Assembly (NCBI GenBank): GCA_963798455.1
Contig: CAWCTD010000003.1
Location: forward strand, 682,001-746,000
Origin: CAWCTD01 sp963798455
Lineage (GTDB): Bacteria; Acidobacteriota; Terriglobia; Bryobacterales; Bryobacteraceae
Length of the DNA stretch: 64,000 nt
Direction of reading: 5' to 3'
The stretch's first letter is position 1. Every line of letters starts with the position of its first letter. Positions 53,663 to 62,287 of the stretch are shown piece after piece. The translations under genes and the position numbers were made by a program. Under the pieces are notes generated by a model. That model ran no database searches. It saw only the letters and a program-made list of their open reading frames with translations, and was not told the origin of the DNA.

Positions 53663-54601
53663 TCAGGCTTTCGGACCCCGATAGCCCGGCCCCGCGGCCA
53701 GGATCGCTTCGACTGCGGCTTTGACCGTGTTGCAGTGGATGGTCACCGTATCTTCGAGCCGATAGGCGTAGCCTCCGGCCAGCGTTACGGCTACGGGCAC
53801 TCCGGCGCGCAGGGCTGACTCCATCACGAACCGGTCTCGCTGGCGCAGCCCGCCCATGGTCAGCGCCAGCCCACCCAACTGGTCCTGGTAGTAGGGATCC
53901 GCGCCGGCAAGGTAGACCACCAGGCTCGGCCGAAAGCCCCGTAGGGCAGGCAGGTAGTAAGTCCGAAGCTGTTCGAGGTACTCTTCGTCGCCCGTCTGGT
54001 CGGCGAGATTGATATCGATATCGGAGGGGGGCTTCTCCAACGGGTAGTTGTTGGACTGGTGGATGGAGAGGGTGAAGACCTTGCGGTCTTTGGCAAACAA
54101 CACCGCCGTGCCGTTGCCCTGGTGCACGTCGCAGTCCACGATCATCGCCCGCTCGATCCTGCCGGCGCGCTGCATGCGGCGGATGGCCACCGCGACGTCG
54201 TTAATCGCACAGAACCCCTCGCCGTGGTCGCGGAAGGCGTGGTGAAAGCCGCCGCTGAGGTTGAAACCGATCCCGTCTCGCAGGGCAAGCCGGCCGGCCA
54301 GGATAGTGCCGCCGGCGGCCAGGCGAAAAGCCCTGACCATCTGGCGGGAGTAGGGTAGCTCCAGCCGGCTGACCTCTTCGTAGCTGAGCGTGCCGGTCCG
54401 CAGCCGCCGTATCCACCGCCAGTCGTGGACCAGGGCGAGATCGTCGTCCTCGGCCAGGGACGGCGCCACGATCTCCTCGCGCGAAACCACCCCGTCCGCT
54501 ACCAGTTTTTCTTTAACCAGGCGGTACTTCTGGGAAGGGAATACGTGATCGCCCAAATTCAGGTCGTAGCCGTCGTGATAGACCACACGGAACGGCAGCA
54601 T
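53663..54601 (-). CDS. Histone-deacetylase-family (AcuC-like) deacetylase
   Basis: A 312-residue zinc deacetylase of the class seen in AcuC. It has GGFHHAFRDHGEGFCAINDVA with the tandem catalytic His, IVDCDVHQGNGTAVLF (zinc Asp and His), and LAGADPYYQDQLGGL with the third zinc Asp. Substrates could be acetyl-lysine proteins or acetyl-polyamines. It is 12 bases downstream of pta in the same operon, which links protein deacetylation to acetyl-phosphate metabolism. Confidence 0.92.
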   Translation of the reverse strand: MLPFRVVYHDGYDLNLGDHVFPSQKYRLVKEKLVADGVVSREEIVAPSLAEDDDLALVHDWRWIRRLRTGTLSYEEVSRLELPYSRQMVRAFRLAAGGTILAGRLALRDGIGFNLSGGFHHAFRDHGEGFCAINDVAVAIRRMQRAGRIERAMIVDCDVHQGNGTAVLFAKDRKVFTLSIHQSNNYPLEKPPSDIDINLADQTGDEEYLEQLRTYYLPALRGFRPSLVVYLAGADPYYQDQLGGLALTMGGLRQRDRFVMESALRAGVPVAVTLAGGYAYRLEDTVTIHCNTVKAAVEAILAAGPGYRGPKA

Positions 54602-54613
54602 CGGAGACCTCGC

Positions 54614-55627
54614 CTATCCGGCAGGCTTGCCGGCAGCCGCCTGCACGCAGGTGACAACGGCGGTGCTGTAGATGTCGTCGGCCGAGCAGCCCCGGCTCAG
54701 GTCGTTGGCCGGTTTGGCCAATCCCAGAATGAACGGGCCGATAGCGGCCGCGTCTCCCAGCCTCTCGACCATTTTGACGGCGATATTGGCCGCGTCCAGG
54801 TCTGGGAAGACCAGCGTGTTGGCCCGACCGGCCACCGTGGAGCCGGGGGCTTTGGACGCTCCCACTGCGGGGACCAGTGCCGCGTCGGCCTGCAACTCTC
54901 CGTCCACGTTCAATTCCGGGGCGCGAGACCGCACCACGCGCAACGCCTCCAGCACCTTGTCCGCGTCCTTGTGCCGTCCACCACTGCCCTTCGTGGAGTA
55001 GCTCAGCAGGGCCACGATCGGTTCGGTTTCGAACAGGAGCCTCACCAGACCGGCGGCCGCAATCGCCATGTTCGCCAGTTCGACGGCGGACGGTTGGATC
55101 ACGGTCGAGGCATCGCAGATTCCCAGCAAGCCGTTGTGCCCGTACTGGTGGGTGCGCACGGCAAGCACGAACAGGCTCGTGACGAGTCGCACCTTGGGGA
55201 GCGTGCCGATGCAATGAAGCATGGCCCGCAGCGTGTCCCGGCTGGTGTAGACCGCGCCGCACACGCTGCCGTCGGCGTCGCCGGAGGCAACCATTAACTG
55301 CCCGAAGTACTCCGGCTTGCGCGCCATCTCGGCCGCTTCCATGGCAGTGATGCCCTTGGCGCGGCGGCGCTCCTGGTACAGGCCGGCGTACTTTTGGAGG
55401 TTGGGGGACGTGTCCGGGTCGACAAAGCTCACCCCGGCCGACGCGCCCGCGGGGGGCTTTCCAATCAGGATCGGTTCCGCCATCCCGTCCCGCGCCAGTC
55501 GGGCCGCGGCTTCGAGAACGCGCGGGTCAGAACCTTCGGGGAAGACAATACGCTTTCTCCCCCCGGCCTGCTTGACCCGCTCCACCTGACGGTTCAGGAA
55601 GGCAATCGAGGATTCCGTGACAGGCAT
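54614..55627 (-). CDS. pta: Phosphate acetyltransferase
   Basis: Interconverts acetyl-CoA and acetyl phosphate. It has 337 residues, the short form without the N-terminal regulatory domains. Landmarks are KRIVFPEGSDPRVLEAAARL, GVSFVDPDTSP, MVASGDADGSVCGAVYTSRD, LLSYSTKGSGGRHKDADKVL, and a late DLDAANIAVKMVERLGDA. A TACAAT lies 11 bases before the ATG. ackA, the partner enzyme, lies divergently 0.7 kb away. Confidence 0.95.
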   Translation of the reverse strand: MPVTESSIAFLNRQVERVKQAGGRKRIVFPEGSDPRVLEAAARLARDGMAEPILIGKPPAGASAGVSFVDPDTSPNLQKYAGLYQERRRAKGITAMEAAEMARKPEYFGQLMVASGDADGSVCGAVYTSRDTLRAMLHCIGTLPKVRLVTSLFVLAVRTHQYGHNGLLGICDASTVIQPSAVELANMAIAAAGLVRLLFETEPIVALLSYSTKGSGGRHKDADKVLEALRVVRSRAPELNVDGELQADAALVPAVGASKAPGSTVAGRANTLVFPDLDAANIAVKMVERLGDAAAIGPFILGLAKPANDLSRGCSADDIYSTAVVTCVQAAAGKPAG

Positions 55628-55669
55628 AGGAATCTCTCATTGTACAGAATCCTCGCCGCCGGATGAGCG

Positions 55670-56158
55670 CTACTTCCTGGAGGTGGCGCCGGCCGGCGCT
55701 GCGTAAATCACTTCCTTGTGCTGGGGGAACAGCGCGGCGATGCCGGCGGCGATTCCCGCGTAAATCCCTGTCGCAAGAAGCAGCCAACCAGACATTTCGC
55801 CGCTACAATCGCTCGACGCGCACGCAGCCAAGGTAAGGCCGCCCACGACGCCACCCGTGATGAGTCCCGCGTAAGACGCCTTGGTCCCCCGTGACATTCC
55901 GCTGACCATCGCGACTTGGGCTACATCGGACTTTGCCACCGGCACCACCTTGTCGTTCCCCTGCCGCACTGTGAGCCCCTCCGGGCTCCAGGCCTCCATC
56001 TTGCCGTTCAGCGTCTTACCCGAGAGCAGCTTGACCTGCACCTTCTTGCCTTCCTCAATCAGCTTGATCCGTTCCCACGGATCAATCTGTGCCAGGCACG
56101 TCTGCTGGTGGACGAGAGCCACCAACATGAGCGCCAACGTGTTTCTTAGAGCCTTCAT
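55670..56158 (-). CDS. Secreted/membrane protein with an Sm-like beta domain, unknown function
   Basis: A 162-residue protein. A signal peptide (MKALRNTLALMLVALVHQQTCLA) is followed by a small beta domain resembling an LSm/RNA-chaperone fold in outline (KKVQVKLLSGKTLNGKMEAW, GLTVRQGNDKVVPVAKSDV). It ends in glycine-rich hydrophobic stretches (AGLITGGVVGGLTLAACA, WLLLATGIYAGIAAGIAALF). Similar secreted proteins are frequent in Acidobacteria as I recall. The function is unknown. The start at 56158 is preferred to 56176 because it gives a cleaner signal peptide. Confidence 0.6.
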   Translation of the reverse strand: MKALRNTLALMLVALVHQQTCLAQIDPWERIKLIEEGKKVQVKLLSGKTLNGKMEAWSPEGLTVRQGNDKVVPVAKSDVAQVAMVSGMSRGTKASYAGLITGGVVGGLTLAACASSDCSGEMSGWLLLATGIYAGIAAGIAALFPQHKEVIYAAPAGATSRK

Positions 56159-56320
56159 CGTGTGTCTCATTTGCATTTCCTCATGGCCTGCGAGGCGAGA
56201 AGACGCAACTCGGAGGCCAGCGTGCCTCTCGGTAAATCATACGCCTGGTCATTGACTTAGGGGCACACTTTTTTAGGGCGACCCGGCAATCCCGTCCCGG
56301 GATGTGCCAGAATCCTACCG

Positions 56321-57517
56321 ATGAGGATCCTCGCGCTCAATTGTGGCAGTTCGTCCGTCCGATGCCAGTTGTTTGATACCAGTTTCGAGGCGATCGAGGC
56401 CAACCGCGACCGGCAGCTCGGGCGGGTACTGGTGGAGCGCATCGGGACGCCGGAAGCACTGGTGCGCTCGGGGACAGCCGAGACCCAGCGCCGGATTGCC
56501 GACCACCACGAAGCCATAGAGGTTGCGGTGGACATGCTCAGCCAGAACCCGCGGGACATCGAAGCCGTCGGCCACCGGGTGGTCCACGGCGGCGAACGGT
56601 TCTCGGCGCCGGTGGAACTGGACGACGGGGTCGCCCGTGAGATTGAAGAGCTGAACGAACTGGCGCCCCTTCACAACCCCGAGAACTTGCAAGGCTACCG
56701 CGCGGCCCGCGCGGTGCTGCCGCATGCCCGCCACGTGGGCGTCTTCGACACCGCCTTCCACCACACGCTGCCGCCCAAGGCTTACGTTTACGGCCTTCCG
56801 GATGCCGTCTGGCGGCGCCACAGGGTCCGGCGCTACGGCTTCCACGGCTCGTCGCATCGATACGTTGCCTGGCGCTATGCGCAGATCCACGGGCGCACCC
56901 TACGCGACTACAAGCTCATCACCTGCCATCTGGGCAACGGGTGCTCCATCTCCGCCGTCGAGCGGGGGCAATCGGTAGATACCTCAATGGGATTCACTCC
57001 GCTGGAGGGCTTGCTCATGGGCACGCGTTCCGGCGACATCGACGCCGGGGCGGTTCTGCACATCATGGCCAAGGAACAGCTCACTCCCGCGGAAATGGAT
57101 ATTCTGCTCAACCGGCGCAGCGGCCTTTATGGCCTCTCCATGGCCTCGAACGACATGCGGACGCTGCTGGACCTTTGCCACCGCGGCCACACGGCGGCGC
57201 AGTTGGCCGTGGATGCCTTCTGCTACCGTGCCAAAAAGTATCTGGGCGCTTACTACGCCGTGCTCAACGGTTGTGACGCCGTGATCTTCACGGGCGGCAT
57301 CGGCGAAAACGCACCGGAGATCCGGGCGGAAATCTGCGAATCGCTGGGCTCGCTGGGAATCCGCCTCGACCAGGCCAACAACGACGCGGCCATCGGCGTG
57401 GAAGCGAACATTGCCGCCGAGGGCGCCCAGGTGGAGCTCTGGGTGATACCCACCGACGAGGGCCTCGTGATCGCCCGCGACACGCTGCGCTGCCTGGCGG
57501 GGATACGGGACCAGTAG
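56321..57517 (+). CDS. ackA: Acetate kinase
   Basis: Makes ATP and acetate from acetyl phosphate, or the reverse. It has 398 residues. Landmarks are ILALNCGSSSVRCQLF, VGHRVVHGGERFSAPV, VFDTAFHHTLPPKAYVYGLP, RYGFHGSSHRYV with the catalytic His, HLGNGCSISAV, TSMGFTPLEGLLMGTRSGDID and FTGGIGENAPEIRAEI. It would work with Pta encoded divergently. The ATG lies 7 bases after CAGAAT (56308-56313). Confidence 0.97.
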   Translation: MRILALNCGSSSVRCQLFDTSFEAIEANRDRQLGRVLVERIGTPEALVRSGTAETQRRIADHHEAIEVAVDMLSQNPRDIEAVGHRVVHGGERFSAPVELDDGVAREIEELNELAPLHNPENLQGYRAARAVLPHARHVGVFDTAFHHTLPPKAYVYGLPDAVWRRHRVRRYGFHGSSHRYVAWRYAQIHGRTLRDYKLITCHLGNGCSISAVERGQSVDTSMGFTPLEGLLMGTRSGDIDAGAVLHIMAKEQLTPAEMDILLNRRSGLYGLSMASNDMRTLLDLCHRGHTAAQLAVDAFCYRAKKYLGAYYAVLNGCDAVIFTGGIGENAPEIRAEICESLGSLGIRLDQANNDAAIGVEANIAAEGAQVELWVIPTDEGLVIARDTLRCLAGIRDQ

Positions 57518-57549
57518 ACCCGCGGGAGCGCCCCGCGGCGGGAGGCGCT

Positions 57550-57584
57550 GTTCTGTCGCAGAACCAGCCATCGTGTTGCAGAAC
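57550..57584 (+). promoter_or_regulatory. Candidate activator-binding sites for the sigma-54 promoter
   Basis: A perfect inverted repeat GTTCTG-TCG-CAGAAC at 57550-57564 and a second half-matching site TGTTGCAGAAC at 57574-57584. They lie about 100 bases upstream of the -24 element, the usual distance for enhancer-binding proteins. A related 15-base site is at 62109-62123, beside the kinase gene. Confidence 0.55.
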
Positions 57585-57664
57585 GGACCGGGACGCGCGG
57601 GGGGAAGCGCCGTCGTTGGCGGCTGAACTCATTGTAAAGAAAGGCGACTGGAACAGCCCACTGT

Positions 57665-57680
57665 TGGAACATCACTTGCT
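57665..57680 (+). promoter_or_regulatory. Sigma-54 (-24/-12) promoter
   Basis: TGGAACATCACTTGCT matches the RpoN consensus TGGCACG-N4-TTGCW at all key positions, including GG at -24 and GC at -12 with exact spacing. It lies 65 bases before the ATG of the secreted-protein gene at 57746. A sigma-54-dependent activator is encoded just beyond that gene. Confidence 0.75.
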
Positions 57681-57745
57681 CTTAATGTGTTTGCCAGGCA
57701 GAGCGCCCTGGTACGTAGAACCACTCAAAGGAGAATGAGACTCAC

Positions 57746-58162
57746 ATGAGAATGTTGACGTTGGCATCGATCCTGTTCCTGCTCTCGCTGGGCGTGGCCC
57801 CGGCACAGATCGTCTCGCCCGTTGTCTTCACCGCGGAATTCCAGTTCGTCGCCGGGAACACGACTTTTCCCGCGGGAAACTACGAAATTCGCCCCACGGA
57901 CGATCCTGGCGTCGTTGAGATTCAGAACGAGAAAGGCACGCCAGAGGCCCTGGTCGAGGTGGAGCCGCTCGACACTGTCGCGCCGTTCAAGCAGACCGAG
58001 ATCACGTTCAACAAGTACGGCAATAACATGGTCTTGAAGGAAGTCACGGTCGCCGGAGAGACAATCGGCGTCACCACGGTGACGTCGCAACTTGAGAAGC
58101 GCCACAGGAAAGCTTTCGGGAGGAAGCCCACGCGAGTGAGGCACCCCGCCAAGAAGAAATAG
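57746..58162 (+). CDS. Small secreted protein, probably sigma-54 controlled
   Basis: A 138-residue protein with a signal peptide (MRMLTLASILFLLSLGVAPA, mature from about residue 21). The mature part is a small beta-rich domain (AEFQFVAGNTTFPAGNYEIR, then FNKYGNNMVLKEVTVAG) and a basic tail (KRHRKAFGRKPTRVRHPAKK). I recall similar proteins as an abundant family of unknown function in Acidobacteria. AAAGGAG at about 57728 sets the start. A sigma-54 promoter lies at 57665-57680. It converges with the sigma-54 activator gene. Confidence 0.8.
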   Translation: MRMLTLASILFLLSLGVAPAQIVSPVVFTAEFQFVAGNTTFPAGNYEIRPTDDPGVVEIQNEKGTPEALVEVEPLDTVAPFKQTEITFNKYGNNMVLKEVTVAGETIGVTTVTSQLEKRHRKAFGRKPTRVRHPAKKK

Positions 58163-58214
58163 TTGCTTTTCGGACTGCCTCCCCCGCGGCGGTCCGATCC
58201 CCCACCCACCGAGG

Positions 58215-59597
58215 TCAGGCTCCCGTCGCGGCCTCCTCGGTGGGTCTCCCCTCCACGATCCGGTACACCGTCGCGCGATTGATCCCCAGCAGCTTTGCCG
58301 CGCGCACCTTGTTGCCGCCCACACTCTCCAGAACGCGCAGCACGTAACGGCGTTCCATCTCTGCCAGGGGCAACAGCTCATCTTCCGCAGCGGGTTCTTC
58401 GGACGCCCGGCTGCGCAGTTGTTCGGGAAGATCCCGGACGTCGATTACGTCCCCTTCCGTCATCATGCAGGCGTTGCCCAGCACGCTCTTCAACTCGCGC
58501 ACGTTGCCCGGCCAGGAGTACCGCCCGAGCAGGATTTCGGCGCGGGGGGTCAGGCCCCGGATGGTCTTGCCGTACTCGGCCGCGAACTGCTCCATGAAAT
58601 GGCGCACCAACAGCGGCAGATCCTCCTTCCGCTCACAAAGCCTGGGCAGGCTGATCTCCACCATGGAAAGGCGGTAGTACAAATCCTCTCGGAAGCGCTT
58701 CTCCTCCATCATCTCCCGCAAGTTGCGGTTCGTGGCCGCGATGACTCGCACATTCACCTGGCGGGCCACGGGGGATCCCACGCGCTGGATTTCGCCATTC
58801 TCGAGCACCCGCAGAAGCTTGCTCTGAGTCTCCAGCGGCATGTCGCCGATTTCGTCCAGGAACACCGTTCCGCCGTTGGCGTATTCGAAAAGCCCGGTCT
58901 TGTCCTGGGACGCTCCGGTGAATGCTCCTTTCACGTGGCCGAACAGCTCACTTTCAAACAGAGTCTCCACGACGGCGGAGCAGTTCACCACAGCCAGGCG
59001 GCCGCCTGCCACGGGACTCAGATGGTGCAACGCGGCCGCCACTAGCTCTTTTCCCGTTCCCGTGGCGCCGGTCACCAGGGCCGTCCGAAAGTGCGGCGCC
59101 ACTCGCCGGATTCGCGTGAAAACAGCCAACATCAAGGGACTTCGCCCCACCATGGCTTCAAACCGGTGGGCCTTGAGAAGCTCGTTTTCCAGTTGCAGGG
59201 CTGCTTCGCTCTGCCGTGCCCGCTCCAGGAAACCGCTCATGCGCTCGCGCAGCACCGTCACGGAGATGGGCTTGGTGAGATAGTCGCTGGCGCCCTTGCG
59301 GATGGCTTGGACCGCCGAATCGGTGGAGTAGTCTCCGGTCAGCAGCACCACCTCCGTCTCCGGAGCGGCCTCCACAATTCGCTCCAGCAGTTCCATGCCG
59401 CTCATTTTCGGCATCATCAGGTCGAGCAGCACGATCTGGGGATGCTGCCGGAGAACAAGTTCCAGGCCCGCTTCCGGGTCGGTGGCAGTAAGGACTTCCA
59501 GAGGTTGCTGTCTCAGCGCCTCGCGGACCAACTCCAAAGCCACCGGATCATCGTCGATGGCGACCAGCTTGCTGATAAAACTGTCTATCTTGCTCAT
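58215..59597 (-). CDS. Sigma-54-dependent response regulator (NtrC family)
   Basis: A 460-residue enhancer-binding protein. The receiver domain (about 10-125) has the phosphorylation Asp 59 in LLDLMMPKMSG. The AAA+ domain has Walker A GATGTGKE (177-184), the sigma-54 contact loop GAFTGA (224-229), Walker B GGTVFLDEIGD and a full arginine-finger region. A C-terminal Fis-type helix-turn-helix is NKVRAAKLLGINRATVYRI. It is the third gene after a histidine kinase and a stand-alone receiver. The ATG at 59597 has a G-rich ribosome site; upstream in-frame codons look non-coding. Confidence 0.95.
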   Translation of the reverse strand: MSKIDSFISKLVAIDDDPVALELVREALRQQPLEVLTATDPEAGLELVLRQHPQIVLLDLMMPKMSGMELLERIVEAAPETEVVLLTGDYSTDSAVQAIRKGASDYLTKPISVTVLRERMSGFLERARQSEAALQLENELLKAHRFEAMVGRSPLMLAVFTRIRRVAPHFRTALVTGATGTGKELVAAALHHLSPVAGGRLAVVNCSAVVETLFESELFGHVKGAFTGASQDKTGLFEYANGGTVFLDEIGDMPLETQSKLLRVLENGEIQRVGSPVARQVNVRVIAATNRNLREMMEEKRFREDLYYRLSMVEISLPRLCERKEDLPLLVRHFMEQFAAEYGKTIRGLTPRAEILLGRYSWPGNVRELKSVLGNACMMTEGDVIDVRDLPEQLRSRASEEPAAEDELLPLAEMERRYVLRVLESVGGNKVRAAKLLGINRATVYRIVEGRPTEEAATGA

Positions 59598-59625
59598 CCC
59601 CCTTCGTCTCCCCTGCCGTGGAACT

Positions 59626-59997
59626 TCATTTCTCTTTGAGTCCCTGGACGTACTTGCGAAGCTCAGAGGCGCTGACCGGCTTGGTGATATAGCCGTCGAA
59701 CCCCGCGGCCAGGGCCTGATCGCGGTCGCCCCGCATGGCTCTCGCGGTGACCGCCACCACGTGGGTGGCTGCCCAGCGGGGGTCATGTCTCACCTGACGG
59801 AGGACCTCATACCCGTCCACCCGTGGCATCTCGAGATCCAGCAGAACCAAGTCGGGCAGCGTGGCGGCAATCTGTTCCAGCGCCTCCCGACCGTCGGCGG
59901 CCTCCAGCAACTCTTCGCACGAGCCCTTCAGGGCATGCCGCAGCAGTTCGCGGCTGGCGGCGCTATCGTCCACAACTAGAATCCTTCGCACCATCAC
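59626..59997 (-). CDS. Stand-alone receiver-domain protein
   Basis: A 123-residue CheY-like receiver: ILVVDDSAASRELLRHAL, phosphorylation Asp 54 in LVLLDLEMPRVDGYE, VTARAM and the conserved Lys in GYITKPVSA. It has no output domain, so it may relay phosphate or bind a partner. Its ATG overlaps the histidine kinase stop by 4 bases; the NtrC-type gene follows after 28 bases. Confidence 0.95.
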   Translation of the reverse strand: MMVRRILVVDDSAASRELLRHALKGSCEELLEAADGREALEQIAATLPDLVLLDLEMPRVDGYEVLRQVRHDPRWAATHVVAVTARAMRGDRDQALAAGFDGYITKPVSASELRKYVQGLKEK

Positions 59998-62033
59998 TCA
60001 GGCAGCCCCACTGCCTCGCGCCTCTGTAGCGGCAAAGCGAAGATAAACCGGCTTCCTTTGCCCGGCTCGCTCTCCACCCGGATGGCGCCTCCGTGCAACT
60101 CCACCAGCTTGCGGGTGATAGCCAGGCCCAGCCCCGTTCCCTCCTTCACGCCGGCGGTCGTCGTGCCGACCTGGTGGAACTCCTCGAAAATAGCGGCGTG
60201 CTCTTCCGGCGGTATTCCCAAGCCGGTATCCCCCACGGTGAATGACAATCGCTCTTCTTCCCGGCCGGCGGCGATCCAGACCGTCCCGCCTTGGGGTGTG
60301 AACTTGACCGCGTTGCTGAGCAGGTTATACAGAATCTGTTTGAACCGGGTCCGGTCGGCGTACACGAGTACCTCCTGCTCCACCTGGCTCTCGACCCGGA
60401 TCTTCTTCACCTCAGCCAGCGGACTGATGACCGACAGCACCTCGGAAAGCGCATCCCCCGCCCCGAATTCCTCAGGAAACAGGTCCGTTCGCCCGGCCTC
60501 GATCCTGGAGATGTCCAGGACGTCGTTGATAAGATTGACCAGATGACGGCCTCCCGCCTGGATGTGCTTCACGAAACGCTTGTAGGTCTCGTTAAGCGGG
60601 CCCTCTGATTCCTCCGAGAGCAATTCAGAAAAGCCGACGATCGCGTTCATAGGTGTTCGCAACTCGTGGCTCATGCGGGCCAGGAACTCGGTCTTCAGAC
60701 GGTTGGCGCGCTCGATCTCCTGGTTGCGCACCTCCAGCTCGCTGTAAGAGGCGGACAACTCCGCGGTGCGTTCCTCAATGCGCCGTTCGAGGTCCTCGTT
60801 GAGGGTTTGGACTTCCTCTTCAGCCCGGCGCCGCTCCTCCTCCTGTTCCATGGACTCCAGCGCCACGGCGAGATCCCCGGTGACGCCCTCCAGCAGGCCC
60901 ACCGCTTCCTCGTCGAAGAAACCGGGGCGTCCGGCATAAGCCGTAAACGCGCCGATCACACCCCGCTTCAGGCGGATCGGGAACGCCGCCGAAGAGAGAT
61001 AACCCCTGCTGACGGCCTCCTCGCGCCAGGGGGACATGCGCGAGTCGGTGCGGATGTCGTCGCACACCGAGGGCTGCCCCTCCCGCACCGCAGTTCCAGT
61101 CGGGCCCTGCCCTTGAGGCCTGTCTTCCGCGGAGATTCGCACTCTGTCGAGATAGCCGTCTTCGGCCCCCCAGTTGGCTGCTGGCTCCACTGAGCGCGTT
61201 GCTTGGTTCCGCATCCCGACCCAAGCCATGCGGAACAGCCCGCTCTCCACGGTGATGCGGCACACTTCGCGCAAGAGCGCGTCTCGATTTCGTGTGCGCA
61301 CAATCGCGTCGCTTACTTTGCTGAGCACGGCATACATGCGGTTGGTCCGCAGCAGCCTCGCTTCGGAGACCTTTCTTCGCGCGATCTGGCGGTGTAGATT
61401 GCGGTAGACGGTGAGCAGGATTGCCACGCTAAGGAGCGAACCGCCCAGGATCGCGAGAATGGAGGACGTGGCATCGGCGCGAGCGGCACTGGAACGCTGT
61501 GCGAGAAGGCGGGCTTCGGTGGCTTTCATCTGATCGATCAGGTCACGCAGCCTGCTCATGAGGCTGACGCCCCTGCCGGTCAAGAAGAGCCGGGAAGCAG
61601 CTTCATGGCCTTCCGTACGCCGGACCTGGATCGTCTCGTCGTGCCAGTCCATTTTCTCCGCGGTCAAGGCCCGGAGCGCCAGGATCGCCTGCTCCTGCGC
61701 CGGGTTGTCAACGGTCAGTTTCTCAAGGCTGTCCAGTGTCCGATCGACGTGCTTGCGCGCGTCGTAATACGGTTTGAGGACCGACTTTTCGCCCGAGAGG
61801 ACATAAGCTCGCGCTCCGCTCTCACATTCGAGCAACTGGACCTGAAGCTCATCCAGCGCGTCAATGACCTGGTGGGTGTGCGTGACCTGGTTGGCGTGCT
61901 GAATGAGCCCTTCGGTGCTTCTGTAGCTGAGTACGCAGATGCCGGCGAGGATCAACAGCGCCAGCCCGAACCCCACCTTCGTGAGCAGGTCCTGGCGCGC
62001 GGTGACGGGGGGATGTTCGAGCGCTCCCGGCAT
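59994..62033 (-). CDS. Sensor histidine kinase with CHASE3 and GAF domains
   Basis: A 679-residue membrane sensor. Membrane helix 1 (about 20-38) is followed by a CHASE3-type periplasmic helical domain (to about 185), membrane helix 2 (about 190-212), a GAF domain (about 240-395), a coiled coil, HisKA with the phospho-His in MSHELRTPMNAIVGFSEL (His at about 455) and an ATPase domain with N box LLSNAVKFTP and G boxes VGDTGLGIP and GTGLGLAI. It likely phosphorylates the receiver encoded next and the NtrC-type regulator. The signal is unknown. Confidence 0.94.
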   Translation of the reverse strand: MPGALEHPPVTARQDLLTKVGFGLALLILAGICVLSYRSTEGLIQHANQVTHTHQVIDALDELQVQLLECESGARAYVLSGEKSVLKPYYDARKHVDRTLDSLEKLTVDNPAQEQAILALRALTAEKMDWHDETIQVRRTEGHEAASRLFLTGRGVSLMSRLRDLIDQMKATEARLLAQRSSAARADATSSILAILGGSLLSVAILLTVYRNLHRQIARRKVSEARLLRTNRMYAVLSKVSDAIVRTRNRDALLREVCRITVESGLFRMAWVGMRNQATRSVEPAANWGAEDGYLDRVRISAEDRPQGQGPTGTAVREGQPSVCDDIRTDSRMSPWREEAVSRGYLSSAAFPIRLKRGVIGAFTAYAGRPGFFDEEAVGLLEGVTGDLAVALESMEQEEERRRAEEEVQTLNEDLERRIEERTAELSASYSELEVRNQEIERANRLKTEFLARMSHELRTPMNAIVGFSELLSEESEGPLNETYKRFVKHIQAGGRHLVNLINDVLDISRIEAGRTDLFPEEFGAGDALSEVLSVISPLAEVKKIRVESQVEQEVLVYADRTRFKQILYNLLSNAVKFTPQGGTVWIAAGREEERLSFTVGDTGLGIPPEEHAAIFEEFHQVGTTTAGVKEGTGLGLAITRKLVELHGGAIRVESEPGKGSRFIFALPLQRREAVGLPE

Positions 62034-62287
62034 GGGGCTTTTCCTTTAGGATCGTAGCACGCGCCTCCCCTCTGCCGGAATACCAGCCACCCGTCGCAGG
62101 AACCAGCAGTTCGTCTGCAGAAAGAATGGCAGTGCGGTTGTCCCGGCCTCGCCAGCGGGCAACTCGGCCTCGCCGCGCAATTCTTTGGCCTCACAGAAGA
62201 TTAGGACCGCTTGCCGGAGATTCGTGCCAGTTGTCTGCCCTCCCCGCTGGTTTGGCGCTCCGGTTGCTTCCTTTTGTGCCAGAGAAA
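62034..62287. promoter_or_regulatory. Kinase/stress-gene divergent region with a site like that at 57.55 kb
   Basis: CGTCGCAGGAACCAGC at 62092-62107 and GTTCGTCTGCAGAAA at 62109-62123 resemble the GTTC-N7-GAAC sites upstream of the sigma-54 promoter at 57.66 kb. A weak -24/-12-like TGGCAGTGCGGTTGTC is at 62127-62142 (GT instead of GC at -12). Otherwise no gene is seen in these 254 bases. Confidence 0.4.
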
